NCBI GenBank assembly: GCA_021810985.1
Contig: JAJZQA010000151.1
Location: 1-6,603, forward strand
Reading direction: 5' to 3'
DNA length: 6,603 bases
Source: Deltaproteobacteria bacterium
GTDB taxonomy: Bacteria; Desulfobacterota; Desulfuromonadia; Geobacterales; Geobacteraceae
Shown piece after piece: positions 1 to 6,423 of this stretch. The translations under genes were made by a program, and so were the position numbers. A model generated the notes under the pieces. The model had not been told where the DNA came from and did not search any database. It saw nothing but the letters and a program-made list of their open reading frames with translations. The first letter of the stretch is position 1. The number at the start of each line of letters is the position of its first letter.

Positions 1-588
1 CCTCGAAGCTTCAATATTGCACCCTCCAGCAGAATACTTACTGTTCGATATCGGGAAACAGGAAAAGAGTTGTCCTTGCTTCGCTGGGGGTTCATTCCCT
101 CCTGGGCAAAAGATTCTACTGCTGCCAAAGCCATTATCAATGCCCGTTCCGAGACGGCCATGGAAAAACCGTTCTTCCGCCAGGCCTTGCGTAAACGTCG
201 CTGCATTATCCCCGCAACCGGATTTTTTGAATGGCAAAGGGCGGAGAGCAGCAAGCAACCTTATTACATCCGGTTGAAGTCGGATGAAATCATGGGCCTT
301 GCCGGAATCTGGGAGAGCTGGACGAGCCCTGACGGTGAGAAACTTGAGACCTGCGCAATTCTCACGGTGTCATCGAACAGCCTGATCAGAACGATTCATG
401 ACCGGATGCCAGTCATCATCAGGCCGGAAGACTACCCCCTCTGGCTGGATTGGGAAACTGTTGATCCGGCGATTGTGAAGCCTCTCTGCGTAGCGTGTCC
501 GCCGGAACTGTTGGAGATGTATCCGGTTTCTTCTCTGGTTAATAATCCCCGCAACAATTCCCGCGAGTGTATTGCCCGTCTTGATTGA
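1..588 (+). CDS. SRAP/YedK-family abasic-site DNA-protein crosslinking protein (5' end cut off)
   Basis: SOS response-associated peptidase (SRAP) family, the bacterial relatives of YedK and HMCES. Family knowledge: these proteins protect abasic sites in single-stranded DNA by forming a thiazolidine crosslink through the cysteine left at position 2 after Met removal. The reading frame is open from base 1, so the gene begins upstream; 195 residues are visible. Seen: an FNIAPS segment at the left edge, LLRWGFIPSWAKD (26-38), INARSET with Asn47, GFFEW with Glu77, and IHDRMP with His133. Asn47, Glu77 and His133 have the same spacing as the YedK active-site Asn75, Glu105 and His160. About 28 residues, including catalytic Cys2, should therefore lie outside the window, for a normal full length near 220. 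An internal TTG at 70 could look like a start but would remove conserved sequence. The C-terminal VNNPRNNS segment is typical of the family. I see no terminator directly after the stop. Confidence 0.93.
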   Translation, partial: PRSFNIAPSSRILTVRYRETGKELSLLRWGFIPSWAKDSTAAKAIINARSETAMEKPFFRQALRKRRCIIPATGFFEWQRAESSKQPYYIRLKSDEIMGLAGIWESWTSPDGEKLETCAILTVSSNSLIRTIHDRMPVIIRPEDYPLWLDWETVDPAIVKPLCVACPPELLEMYPVSSLVNNPRNNSRECIARLD

Positions 589-600
589 AGAGTTTTTACG

Positions 601-680
601 CAAATACCCCCTCCAAAAGTCTCCTTGAGAGGGGAGACCTAAAGGCTTCCCCCCTGTCAAGGGGGGATTGAGGGTGGTTG
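601..680. repeat. 80-bp palindromic intergenic repeat (MITE/REP-like), two inverted 40-bp half-units
   Basis: The left half (601-640) and the reverse complement of the right half (641-680) are visibly related. Both start with CAA, continue with a C-rich ACCC segment, and share a CCTTGA(G/C)AGGGG core followed by CCT. Each half also folds alone: GTCTCC (619-624) pairs with GGAGAC (633-638), and TCCCCCC (648-654) pairs with GGGGGGA (661-667) around a TGTCAA loop. The ends are CAA and TTG. It sits 12 bp after the SRAP stop, in the gap before the next gene. There is no T-tract, so it is unlikely to be a standard intrinsic terminator, although it could stabilise an mRNA 3' end. That it is a dispersed family is inferred from its architecture; only one copy is present here. 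Confidence 0.6.
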
Positions 681-833
681 AATTTAGGTGTTACATTATC
701 CTATCGCACAATCTAAAGCATTGATGAAGACATAACTGCCCAACATATTGATATTTGGAGAATAACATTATACTTTCTTGCTTCACCCATGGCTCCAGGG
801 GCATTTTAGATCTGTGTGTTGATCGGCAAAATG

Positions 834-842
834 TGCTATTGT
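834..842 (+). promoter_or_regulatory. Possible extended -10 element upstream of the DUF6178-like gene
   Basis: TGC followed by TATTGT (837-842) resembles an extended -10 (TGnTATAAT-like), 39 bases before the chosen start at 881. No good -35 lies 16-18 bases upstream; the nearby TTGATC (819-824) is only 12 bases away. This is a weak candidate. Confidence 0.22.
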
Positions 843-866
843 GCTTGAGCAGGTTGAAAACCAATG

Positions 867-872
867 AAAGGA
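867..872 (+). promoter_or_regulatory. Ribosome binding site deciding the start at 881
   Basis: AAAGGA lies 8 bases before ATG 881. The in-frame ATG at 872 overlaps this site and the in-frame TTG at 755 has no Shine-Dalgarno sequence, so 881 is preferred. Confidence 0.7.
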
Positions 873-880
873 TGTATTTA

Positions 881-2152
881 ATGTCTGACAGTGAAAATAC
901 CAAAGGGGCTGCGGTAATCCCTTTTCCACAAATTAACAAGGCTGGCGAACTGACCCTTTCCGCAAAAGTTGCCCAACTGCGGGCCGTGGGGATCAAGGAA
1001 AGGATCGAAATGATTCTTTCCGACCCGGAGGGGAAAAAACTTGCACGCTCACTGGAACCGCAAGAGCTTTACTGGCTGGTCAAAGAGTTGGGCGATGAGG
1101 ATGCGCTGCCCCTGATCGCGCTTGCTTCTCCGGAGCAGTGTGGTTTCTTTCTGGATGTTGAGCTTTGGAATGGCTGCACTTATTCACGCGAGAAGGCCAT
1201 GGAGTGGGTGGGTCATCTCCTCGCGGCAGGGGAGGAGTTTCTCGTTGAGCAGCTCTATCACCTCGATTTCGAGCTACTGCTGCTTATCTGCAGAAAAGAG
1301 CTTTTTGTCGGCGGCGGAGTCGGCGACGTGATTTCCGATGATGAAAACCGGGCTGACTGGGATCACACCTTTGATGACATGTTTTTTATTACTTTCCGCG
1401 ATGAAAAACAGGGCCCGCTGATGGGTCGTTTTCTCGACAGTATCTACCACCACGATCACTCCTTGTACCTGCGCTTGATGGAAGCGACGAAGAACGAAAT
1501 TGAAAGCGAGCAGGAGGAGCTCTGCTACCGCTTCAGATCAGGCCGGCTTGCGGATCTGGGCTTTCCCGAATGGGAACACGCCATGGAAATCTACCAACCT
1601 GTCTTACCGGAAGATTTTGTTCCCCAAGACAGCAAGGACCCCGTCATTGTCGATTTCGACGCACTTCCTCCGGTACCGCTTACCCGGGGAGATTCGCTTT
1701 TTCAGCGTGCGATGAATACCGCCAATTGCGAGGGATTGCATGCGGAATTGTACTGCCTGATCAACTCCGCGCTGGTGGCGGAAGACAAGTCCTTCTCCGA
1801 CCTTGATACGATGGAATCAGTCCTGCATCGGGTTTATGGCTATCTTGCCATTGCCCTTGAGCATCTCAGCGGTGGCGACGAAAAAGAAGCGGTGCGCATT
1901 CTTGAAACGGAATACCTGAAAAGACTCTTTCAGCTCGCCTTCGGCATCATTTCCCGGCTCAGGATTCGTGCCGAACGGATTAGTCTCGAAGGTGCCGAAC
2001 ATGCAACAAACCGGGCGCTCCGCGGTTTCCGCAGCACGTACCCGCGCTATTATCGGGGACTTGATCCTGACCATGCGGACGGCTATCGCGAATTCAGATG
2101 CCTGGCGGATGTTCAGGCTGTCGATGCATTTCTTCAACGACTCGAAGGCTGA
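881..2152 (+). CDS. Conserved protein of unknown function, probable DUF6178 family
   Basis: A 423-residue protein with no signal peptide, no obvious membrane segment and no catalytic motif that I recognise; it is probably cytoplasmic. It begins with a short low-complexity leader. A helical, leucine-rich N-terminal part then carries QELYWLVKELGDEDALPLIA (61-80), SPEQ (83-86) and DVELW (92-96). This pattern resembles what I recall of DUF6178, a family seen mainly in deltaproteobacteria. A strongly acidic and aromatic stretch follows at about 149-175 (DDEN, DWDHTFDDMFF). The C-terminal third is again helical and rich in Arg and Leu. The frame is open back to a TTG at 755, but that extension is Cys-rich, has no ribosome site and looks non-coding, so ATG 881 is chosen. 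It stands alone on the plus strand, behind a leader and before an intrinsic terminator, and so is probably monocistronic. Gene reality is near certain; the family name is from memory and less sure. No function is proposed. Confidence 0.75.
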   Translation: MSDSENTKGAAVIPFPQINKAGELTLSAKVAQLRAVGIKERIEMILSDPEGKKLARSLEPQELYWLVKELGDEDALPLIALASPEQCGFFLDVELWNGCTYSREKAMEWVGHLLAAGEEFLVEQLYHLDFELLLLICRKELFVGGGVGDVISDDENRADWDHTFDDMFFITFRDEKQGPLMGRFLDSIYHHDHSLYLRLMEATKNEIESEQEELCYRFRSGRLADLGFPEWEHAMEIYQPVLPEDFVPQDSKDPVIVDFDALPPVPLTRGDSLFQRAMNTANCEGLHAELYCLINSALVAEDKSFSDLDTMESVLHRVYGYLAIALEHLSGGDEKEAVRILETEYLKRLFQLAFGIISRLRIRAERISLEGAEHATNRALRGFRSTYPRYYRGLDPDHADGYREFRCLADVQAVDAFLQRLEG

Positions 2153-2168
2153 GGCATAACCGCCAGAC

Positions 2169-2217
2169 AAGGTTGATGTATAAAAGGTTGATTTCTATTT
2201 TCAGATAGTGTATAAAA
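2169..2217. repeat. Short direct repeats after the DUF6178-like gene
   Basis: AAGGTTGAT occurs at 2169-2177 and 2184-2192, and TGTATAAAA at 2177-2185 and 2209-2217. They lie in the AT-rich stretch between the stop codon and the terminator. They may be chance or remnants of a small duplication; no function is evident. Confidence 0.35.
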
Positions 2218-2226
2218 ACAAGTTCC

Positions 2227-2256
2227 AACGGGGGAGCAATCGCTTCCCCGTTTTTT
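2227..2256 (+). terminator. Intrinsic terminator of the DUF6178-like gene
   Basis: An 11-bp stem, AACGGGGGAGC (2227-2237) with GCTTCCCCGTT (2242-2252), contains one G-T pair and closes an AATC loop. The T-run 2251-2256 follows. It lies 74 bases after the stop at 2152. Confidence 0.9.
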
Positions 2257-2486
2257 CGCGTCTTCCACAGAACCAGCGCAGCAACTGTTTGTCCTCTTCC
2301 CGCCAAGCAGGTCAATCACTAACTGTAGGGTAGTTTTTTCGTGGATGTAACACGGTAGTAATTAATTTCGGGTACGCTCCTGCGCGCTATCGCTGGTATT
2401 CGTCAATTGTGCAGACGTATGTCCGATCTGCAATAAACTCAGCAACATCATTTTTCCCGAAAGGGCACCATAACCAAGGAGCACAT
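2257..2486. other. Intergenic stretch before the small cysteine protein gene
   Basis: No gene is supported here. A possible weak promoter is TTGTGC (2407-2412) with TGC-AATAAA (2429-2437), but the spacing is 19 bases and the match is poor. A small CCC-GAAA-GGG hairpin (2456-2465) lies in the probable leader just before the ribosome site. No known riboswitch fold is recognised. A transcription start in this stretch is expected because a strong terminator precedes it. Confidence 0.4.
2476..2481 (+). promoter_or_regulatory. Ribosome binding site of the small cysteine protein gene
   Basis: AAGGAG lies 5 bases before ATG 2487. It decides the start against an in-frame GTG at 2409, which has no such site. 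Confidence 0.85.
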
Positions 2487-2672
2487 ATGAAATCCCTGCG
2501 TTCAAAATGTATCGATTGTGGAAGTGAAGCCATTGAAACACTCATCGACGAGATCAAGCCGAACTTCAAGATGGAAGTAGTCCGCTATGCCTGCGGTGCC
2601 GAATTCAGAGGTTCTTTTTCCACGACCAGCAACATGGGGAAGGCGATTCATACCGGTTGCATGCAAAGCTAA
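2487..2672 (+). CDS. Small cysteine-containing protein, possible zinc-ribbon-like, function unknown
   Basis: A 61-residue protein that I do not recognise. It has a CxxCG knuckle near the N-terminus (Cys8, Cys11), a YACGAEF segment with Cys36, and a terminal HTGC with His55 and Cys58. Four cysteines plus a nearby histidine in so short a chain would fit a single structural zinc site, but the second half is CG...HxxC rather than a standard second CxxC, so metal binding is an inference. There is no signal peptide and no membrane segment. A good AAGGAG site fixes the start. A terminator lies upstream and another directly downstream (2686-2723), so it is an independent transcription unit facing the minus-strand DUF445 gene. 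The ribosome site, compact ORF and terminator together make it a real gene rather than a chance ORF. It could be a regulator, an RNA- or DNA-binding accessory or a metal-handling protein; the sequence does not decide between these. Confidence 0.8.
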   Translation: MKSLRSKCIDCGSEAIETLIDEIKPNFKMEVVRYACGAEFRGSFSTTSNMGKAIHTGCMQS

Positions 2673-2685
2673 GAAGTACCACCTC

Positions 2686-2723
2686 AAACGAAAAAAGCCC
2701 GCTTTTGCGGGCTTTTTTCGTTT
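2686..2723. terminator. Bidirectional intrinsic terminator between convergent genes
   Basis: A perfect 17-bp stem runs from 2686-2702 to 2707-2723 with a TTTT loop. Its GC core GCCCGC/GCGGGC is flanked by an A-run (2691-2696) and a T-run (2713-2718). On either strand it gives a GC hairpin followed by U residues. It begins 14 bases after the small gene's stop and ends 37 bases beyond the stop of the convergent DUF445 gene, so it can serve both. Confidence 0.95.
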
Positions 2724-2759
2724 GTTAAAGAATTTTCCGGGACTGCTTTCAGGTGGCGG

Positions 2760-4022
2760 TTATCCAAACATCAGTGAGACGGCATGAATTATCAGACCGA
2801 TCATGCCGCCAACCAGGGTACCGTTCATGCGAATGAACTGCAGATCCGATCCAATGCTCAATTCTATCTCGGAAACGAAATCTTCATCGTTCCATTGCCG
2901 AATGGTTCCCGAGATATGCCGGGCAAACCCCATCCGCAGACTATCGGCGTAATTTCTGACCATCCTTTCCAGGTGGTCGTTGATCGAGTCTTTCAGGTCA
3001 TTGCTCTTGGCTACGCTGCGACCAAGCCCGACTGCCGTGGAAGCAATTTTTTCCCGGATCTTTGAATCCTGGTTGCCAAGATCGACCTGCAGCCAGTTTT
3101 TCAGGTCACACCAAAGGCTGTTGATATACTCAGTCAAAGCCGGATTGGCGATGATATCCTGCTTGATAGATTCAACTCTGGCCCTGAGTGCATCATCGTG
3201 CCGCAGCTTTTCGGTAAACTCGTTCAATGCCTCATTAAACTTGCCCCTCAGTTCATGATTCGGGTCGGCATTTACTTCCTGTACAAAGCTATTCAGCCTG
3301 TTGGCAATTTTTTCACCAGCTCCCGCCATGAACACATCTTTATTGGGAATCATCCGGCTGAGCATGGGATATTCATTGTTGATCCATTTTTCAATGGCCC
3401 TGGCGATTTTTGTCTGTGATTCCGGTATTTCAAGCCAAGCGGCAAAACGGCGAAGAACATCGTCCAGCACTTTCTGGTGCCGGTTTTCTTTCCGAAGAAC
3501 ATCAAGAAGTTGGGCTACCACAGCGGCAAGATCAATTTTCTCGATTCTGTTATTGATTGCGGCATGAATAATTTTCCGTACACGGCTATCATCGATAAAA
3601 CCGAGTGCGTCCACCAGGACGCGGCCGACTCCGGAGGCAACACTATCGGCATTTTTTTCCGAGGACAAAAATGTCGCAATCCGTTCCGCCGGATTAAAAC
3701 CGCGCATTTTCGAGATGAGTGCATCGGTTGCCAGAAATTTGTCGCGAATGAACTCGGCCAGACTGTCGGCGATGGTGTTTTTCTTGTTGGGTATGATTGC
3801 GGTATGGGGAATCGGGACACCCAGCGGGTGCCTGAAAAGGGCGACGACCGCGAACCAATCGGCGAGTGCACCGATCATGGCCGCTTCGGCAAAAGCTGAA
3901 ACCCATTCCCAATAGCCGGTTCCCTGATTAATGCGTGCGATGACGAATAATATGGCGGCCGCAATCATCAATCCACCGGCAATCGCTTTATTCCTTTGTA
4001 AAATGCGTCTCTTGTACTCCAA
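2760..4022 (-). CDS. DUF445 family membrane protein (YjiN-like)
   Basis: A 420-residue protein of the DUF445 family, to which E. coli YjiN (similar length) belongs; its function is unknown. Seen: a basic N-terminus, a first membrane segment at about 13-29, and a second hydrophobic stretch at about 41-63 holding the family signature GALADWFAVVALFRHPLG (51-68), followed by PIPHTAIIPNKK. A long, charged, helical middle follows (about 80-395), then a C-terminal membrane segment at about 401-419 after LQFIRMNGT. The protein is therefore anchored in the inner membrane at both ends, with a large soluble helical domain whose side I cannot assign. It starts with TTG at 4022-4020; no ATG lies nearby and an AAGGAG sits 6 bases upstream, so TTG is well supported. 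The gene follows ygjP by 47 bases on the same strand without an intervening terminator, so cotranscription is likely. It ends at the shared bidirectional terminator. Confidence 0.92.
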   Translation of the reverse strand: MEYKRRILQRNKAIAGGLMIAAAILFVIARINQGTGYWEWVSAFAEAAMIGALADWFAVVALFRHPLGVPIPHTAIIPNKKNTIADSLAEFIRDKFLATDALISKMRGFNPAERIATFLSSEKNADSVASGVGRVLVDALGFIDDSRVRKIIHAAINNRIEKIDLAAVVAQLLDVLRKENRHQKVLDDVLRRFAAWLEIPESQTKIARAIEKWINNEYPMLSRMIPNKDVFMAGAGEKIANRLNSFVQEVNADPNHELRGKFNEALNEFTEKLRHDDALRARVESIKQDIIANPALTEYINSLWCDLKNWLQVDLGNQDSKIREKIASTAVGLGRSVAKSNDLKDSINDHLERMVRNYADSLRMGFARHISGTIRQWNDEDFVSEIELSIGSDLQFIRMNGTLVGGMIGLIIHAVSLMFG

Positions 4023-4028
4023 AATTAA

Positions 4029-4034
4029 CTCCTT
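4029..4034 (-). promoter_or_regulatory. Ribosome binding site supporting the TTG start of the DUF445 gene
   Basis: On the minus strand AAGGAG lies 6 bases before TTG 4022-4020. The strong site at ideal spacing compensates for the rare start codon, and no ATG exists among the first codons. Confidence 0.85.
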
Positions 4035-4069
4035 TCGAATTGGTGGAAGAGGGTAACCTCAATTTTGCG

Positions 4070-4576
4070 CTAGGTGTAGAGAGGACCGGATATCTCTTGG
4101 TAGGTCAGGAACAGCCGCACGTCAAATTCCAACTGATGGTAATTCGGCAACATGTGTTCACAGAGCTTATAGAAGGCCTTATTGTGCTCTTTTTCCTTAA
4201 GGTGAGCAAGTTCATGCACCACGATCATTTCCAGAAAATCCAGCGGGGCGTTTTTGAAAACAGAGGCAATCCGGATTTCATGTTTCGCCTTCAGTTTGGC
4301 ACCCTGCACCCGTGAAACAAAGGTGTGGGTTCCTAGTGCATTATGGATAGCGTTGATTTTTCCGTCAAAAACAACCTTGCTCAATGGTGCGGACGTTGAG
4401 AGAAATTTGTTCTTTTTTTCAACGGTGAAATCGTACAGCGTCTTTTCCGTGCGAATGGTATGAGCCAAGGGATATTTTCGGGTCAGAATACTGCCGAGCT
4501 TGTTATCCTTCACCAGAAGGCAAACCTGTTCTGTTACCGAATCAGGATACCCTTTCAGGTATTTCAATTCCTGCAT
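4070..4576 (-). CDS. ygjP: YgjP-type (DUF45) zinc metallopeptidase-like protein
   Basis: A 168-residue protein matching the YgjP/DUF45 family of putative zinc-dependent metallopeptidases; E. coli YgjP has nearly the same length. Seen: a KYLKGYP segment near the N-terminus, SRVQGAKLKAKHEIR (88-102), then the metal site HELAH (121-125), where His121 and His125 would bind zinc and Glu122 would be the catalytic base. HNKAFY follows with His131 as the likely third ligand, and YHQLEFD (146-152) lies near the end. All expected metal-site residues are present. There is no signal peptide, so it is cytoplasmic. The physiological substrate is not established for the family, and peptidase activity is inferred from the motif. 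ATG 4576-4574 is preceded by AAGGAAG at 9 bases. It is the first gene of a probable two-gene unit with the DUF445 gene 47 bases downstream, and it diverges from pcnB. Confidence 0.93.
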   Translation of the reverse strand: MQELKYLKGYPDSVTEQVCLLVKDNKLGSILTRKYPLAHTIRTEKTLYDFTVEKKNKFLSTSAPLSKVVFDGKINAIHNALGTHTFVSRVQGAKLKAKHEIRIASVFKNAPLDFLEMIVVHELAHLKEKEHNKAFYKLCEHMLPNYHQLEFDVRLFLTYQEISGPLYT

Positions 4577-4871
4577 TGATGCTTGCTTCCTTCCAGGGAA
4601 TTCCCTTCTGCGTGAGGCCGCGTCCGTTGCGACGCGCTACTGCTGATTGGGGACGTTACGGTACCACACCTTTATGCCGGAGGTAAAGTGAAAGGAATAC
4701 CGCGGTTGCGTTCCGAGACCTGTCATCAGCAGGCTCATTCTCTGCTTGCGCGGTTCCCTCATACCCTGCAGAAACTGTTTATTGCCGCGTAGTGGCTGTT
4801 CTCACTCACATCTAGAGAGAACCTGGTGGAACTATTTGATCTTTCAATAATAATATGCTAGGTGTTGTGAC
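4577..4871. other. Divergent intergenic region between ygjP and pcnB
   Basis: No gene is supported in these 295 bases, which should hold promoters for both directions. Seen: a perfect 12-bp palindrome AGGGAATTCCCT (4595-4606) just upstream of the ygjP ribosome site, and a hairpin CGCGTC/GACGCG (4619-4624 with 4631-4636). An AT-rich stretch lies before pcnB, with TAATAT at 4851-4856 and TTGATC at 4836-4841; the spacing of these two (9 bases) is too short for one sigma-70 promoter. I cannot place a promoter with confidence. Confidence 0.4.
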
Positions 4872-6224
4872 ATGAAACAGATGCAACCGCCTCGAATAAT
4901 TTCCCGGCAAGATCACCCCATTTCCCGCACCATGATCAGTCCGAATGTAATCAAAATCCTCTACCGGCTCAAAGACAACGGTCACACCGCCTACTTGGTT
5001 GGCGGTGGCGTACGGGATCTTCTGCTTGGTCGTGAACCCAAGGATTTCGATGTTGCCACGGATGCAACCCCCGGAAGGATAAAAAAACTCTTCCGCAACT
5101 GCCGTCTTGTCGGTCGTCGCTTCCGGTTGGCCCATCTTCATTTTTCTGACGAGATCGTCGAAGTATCAACCTTTCGAGGTTCTTTCGCTGAAGAGTCCGC
5201 TGGAGATACGACGACGTTACCGCCGGAAGGTGATGAAAGCGCCAATCCGCGTCGGCAGGTACGTGAAGACGGACTGGTACTGCGGGACAATGTCTTCGGA
5301 TCGCCGGCTGACGATGCCCACCGCCGCGATTTTACGGTCAATGCCCTGGCATATAACATCTCCGATTTCTCCATCCTTGATTACGTCGGCGGCATGGAGG
5401 ACCTGGAACGTGGGGTGATTCGCACCATTGGCGAACCTTCACTCCGTTTCACGGAAGACCCGGTACGCATGCTACGTGCTGTTCGTTTTGCGGCACTGCT
5501 CGGCTTTGCCTTTGACAAAGCGACCTGGCAGGCGCTCGTGGAAAATGCCCCCGGAATCACCCGCGCAACCCCACCCAGACTGTATGAAGAGTTCCTCAAG
5601 CTGTTCCTCTCTGGTGAAGGAGAAGCAATCTATCAACATATGCGGCTTGGTGGCCTGTTTGCGCCTCTCTTTCCCAGATTCAGCGAGTGGCTTGAGCGGG
5701 AAACCGAAGGTTTTCCCCATGTGCGGATCAGTAAAAGCCTTGAGTGGCTCGATGAACGGTTCAGCGGAGGAACACCGGTATCGACTCCACTGATGTTGAC
5801 ACTGATGTTTGGTGAGTATCTGGAGGAAATTGCGGTTTTTTACCGAAAACAGGGGGTAAGCCCGCTGGACGCGATACAAGCGGCAGTGGCTGACTTCATG
5901 GGCGAGCAGGCTCCTTTGGTTGCGATTCCCCATCGCGTGGCACTTGCCGTTCGAGATATCATGATACTACAGTATCGTTTCAGAAAGATGCCGGGCAAAC
6001 GCCCCCAATCAGTTTTGGCACGGCCGGGATTCTCCGATGCCCTTGCGTATCTCCGCTGTCAAAGTGAGACGACAGGAGAGGGGGCGGATACTTTTGCCTG
6101 GTGGGAGAGCTACGCGAAGGATCAAGTTCTTCCACCTGCAGCTATGCAGATGGATAGTGTTGCTCAACGCCCCAAGAAACGACGACGGAGGCGGAAGGGA
6201 AGGGTGCCTGCTACATCTCTCTAG
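4872..6224 (+). CDS. pcnB: Poly(A) polymerase PcnB (class II nucleotidyltransferase family)
   Basis: A 450-residue PcnB-type polynucleotide adenylyltransferase, which adds A residues to RNA 3' ends and in bacteria promotes decay; it is related to tRNA CCA-adding enzymes. Seen: HPISR (15-19) as in E. coli PcnB, the nucleotidyltransferase signature LVGGGVRDLLLG (42-53), and the metal-binding DFD (Asp58, Asp60). Also seen are LVGRRFRLAH (79-88), typical of proteobacterial poly(A) polymerases, HRRDFTVNALAYN (150-162) for nucleotide recognition, and EDPVRMLRAVRFAA (195-208) leading into the RNA-binding helices. The C-terminus is a run of Lys and Arg (about 434-443) suited to RNA binding, as in other PcnB proteins. 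ATG 4872 is chosen because it keeps the conserved N-terminal segment; its ribosome site (AGGTG, 7 bases upstream) is weak, and a later ATG at 4932 would cut into this segment. A terminator follows about 110 bases after the stop. A tRNA nucleotidyltransferase role (C- or A-adding) is the main alternative. Confidence 0.9.
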   Translation: MKQMQPPRIISRQDHPISRTMISPNVIKILYRLKDNGHTAYLVGGGVRDLLLGREPKDFDVATDATPGRIKKLFRNCRLVGRRFRLAHLHFSDEIVEVSTFRGSFAEESAGDTTTLPPEGDESANPRRQVREDGLVLRDNVFGSPADDAHRRDFTVNALAYNISDFSILDYVGGMEDLERGVIRTIGEPSLRFTEDPVRMLRAVRFAALLGFAFDKATWQALVENAPGITRATPPRLYEEFLKLFLSGEGEAIYQHMRLGGLFAPLFPRFSEWLERETEGFPHVRISKSLEWLDERFSGGTPVSTPLMLTLMFGEYLEEIAVFYRKQGVSPLDAIQAAVADFMGEQAPLVAIPHRVALAVRDIMILQYRFRKMPGKRPQSVLARPGFSDALAYLRCQSETTGEGADTFAWWESYAKDQVLPPAAMQMDSVAQRPKKRRRRRKGRVPATSL

Positions 6225-6331
6225 AACCCGCCAACTCGGCACTTCTGGCGCAGGCCAGAGCTGAACTTTACTCAACCAATCGGATTTCACTACCCAGGCA
6301 CTTTTGAGGTGATCTGAATATTCCTGACCGT

Positions 6332-6357
6332 AGCAGCCTTGTATAGGCTGCTTTTTT
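6332..6357 (+). terminator. Intrinsic terminator downstream of pcnB
   Basis: AGCAGCCT (6332-6339) pairs with AGGCTGCT (6345-6352) around a TGTAT loop, giving an 8-bp perfect stem that runs into six T residues (6352-6357). It separates pcnB from ychF. Confidence 0.88.
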
Positions 6358-6385
6358 ATGCCCGTCAGGCTCCTTGACATTTATC

Positions 6386-6413
6386 TTGTAAAGATTCTCA
6401 GTTGTGGTATTTT
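6386..6413 (+). promoter_or_regulatory. Candidate sigma-70 promoter of ychF
   Basis: TTGTAA (6386-6391) and TATTTT (6408-6413) are separated by 16 bases, in an AT-rich stretch placed between the pcnB terminator and ychF. A perfect TTGACA lies at 6374-6379, but no good -10 sits 16-18 bases after it. Transcription from here would give a leader of about 100 bases. Confidence 0.45.
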
Positions 6414-6423
6414 ATAAAATTTT

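Noticed and set aside
755..880. In-frame N-terminal extension of the DUF6178-like gene from a TTG
   Set aside because: It has no ribosome site, a Cys-rich and atypical composition, and the ATG at 881 has AAAGGA at good spacing.
691..996. 101-codon minus-strand open frame
   Set aside because: It overlaps the leader and start of the DUF6178-like gene and has no family features.
2409..2486. Longer form of the small cysteine protein from GTG 2409
   Set aside because: It has no Shine-Dalgarno sequence, and ATG 2487 has AAGGAG five bases upstream.
3477..3899. 140-codon plus-strand open frame
   Set aside because: It lies entirely inside the minus-strand DUF445 gene, whose protein matches a known family; no family features or ribosome site are seen.
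5472..5933. 153-codon minus-strand open frame
   Set aside because: It is antisense to pcnB, whose motifs run through this region.
6244..6259. Hairpin TCTGGC-GCAG-GCCAGA after pcnB considered as a terminator
   Set aside because: It has a short stem with no T-run; the hairpin at 6332-6357 is the terminator.
6374..6379. Perfect TTGACA as the ychF -35 box
   Set aside because: No acceptable -10 occurs 15-19 bases downstream; the TTGTAA/TATTTT pair has better spacing.
6009..6380. 123-codon minus-strand open frame overlapping the pcnB end
   Set aside because: It runs across the pcnB terminator and pcnB coding sequence and has no recognisable protein features.
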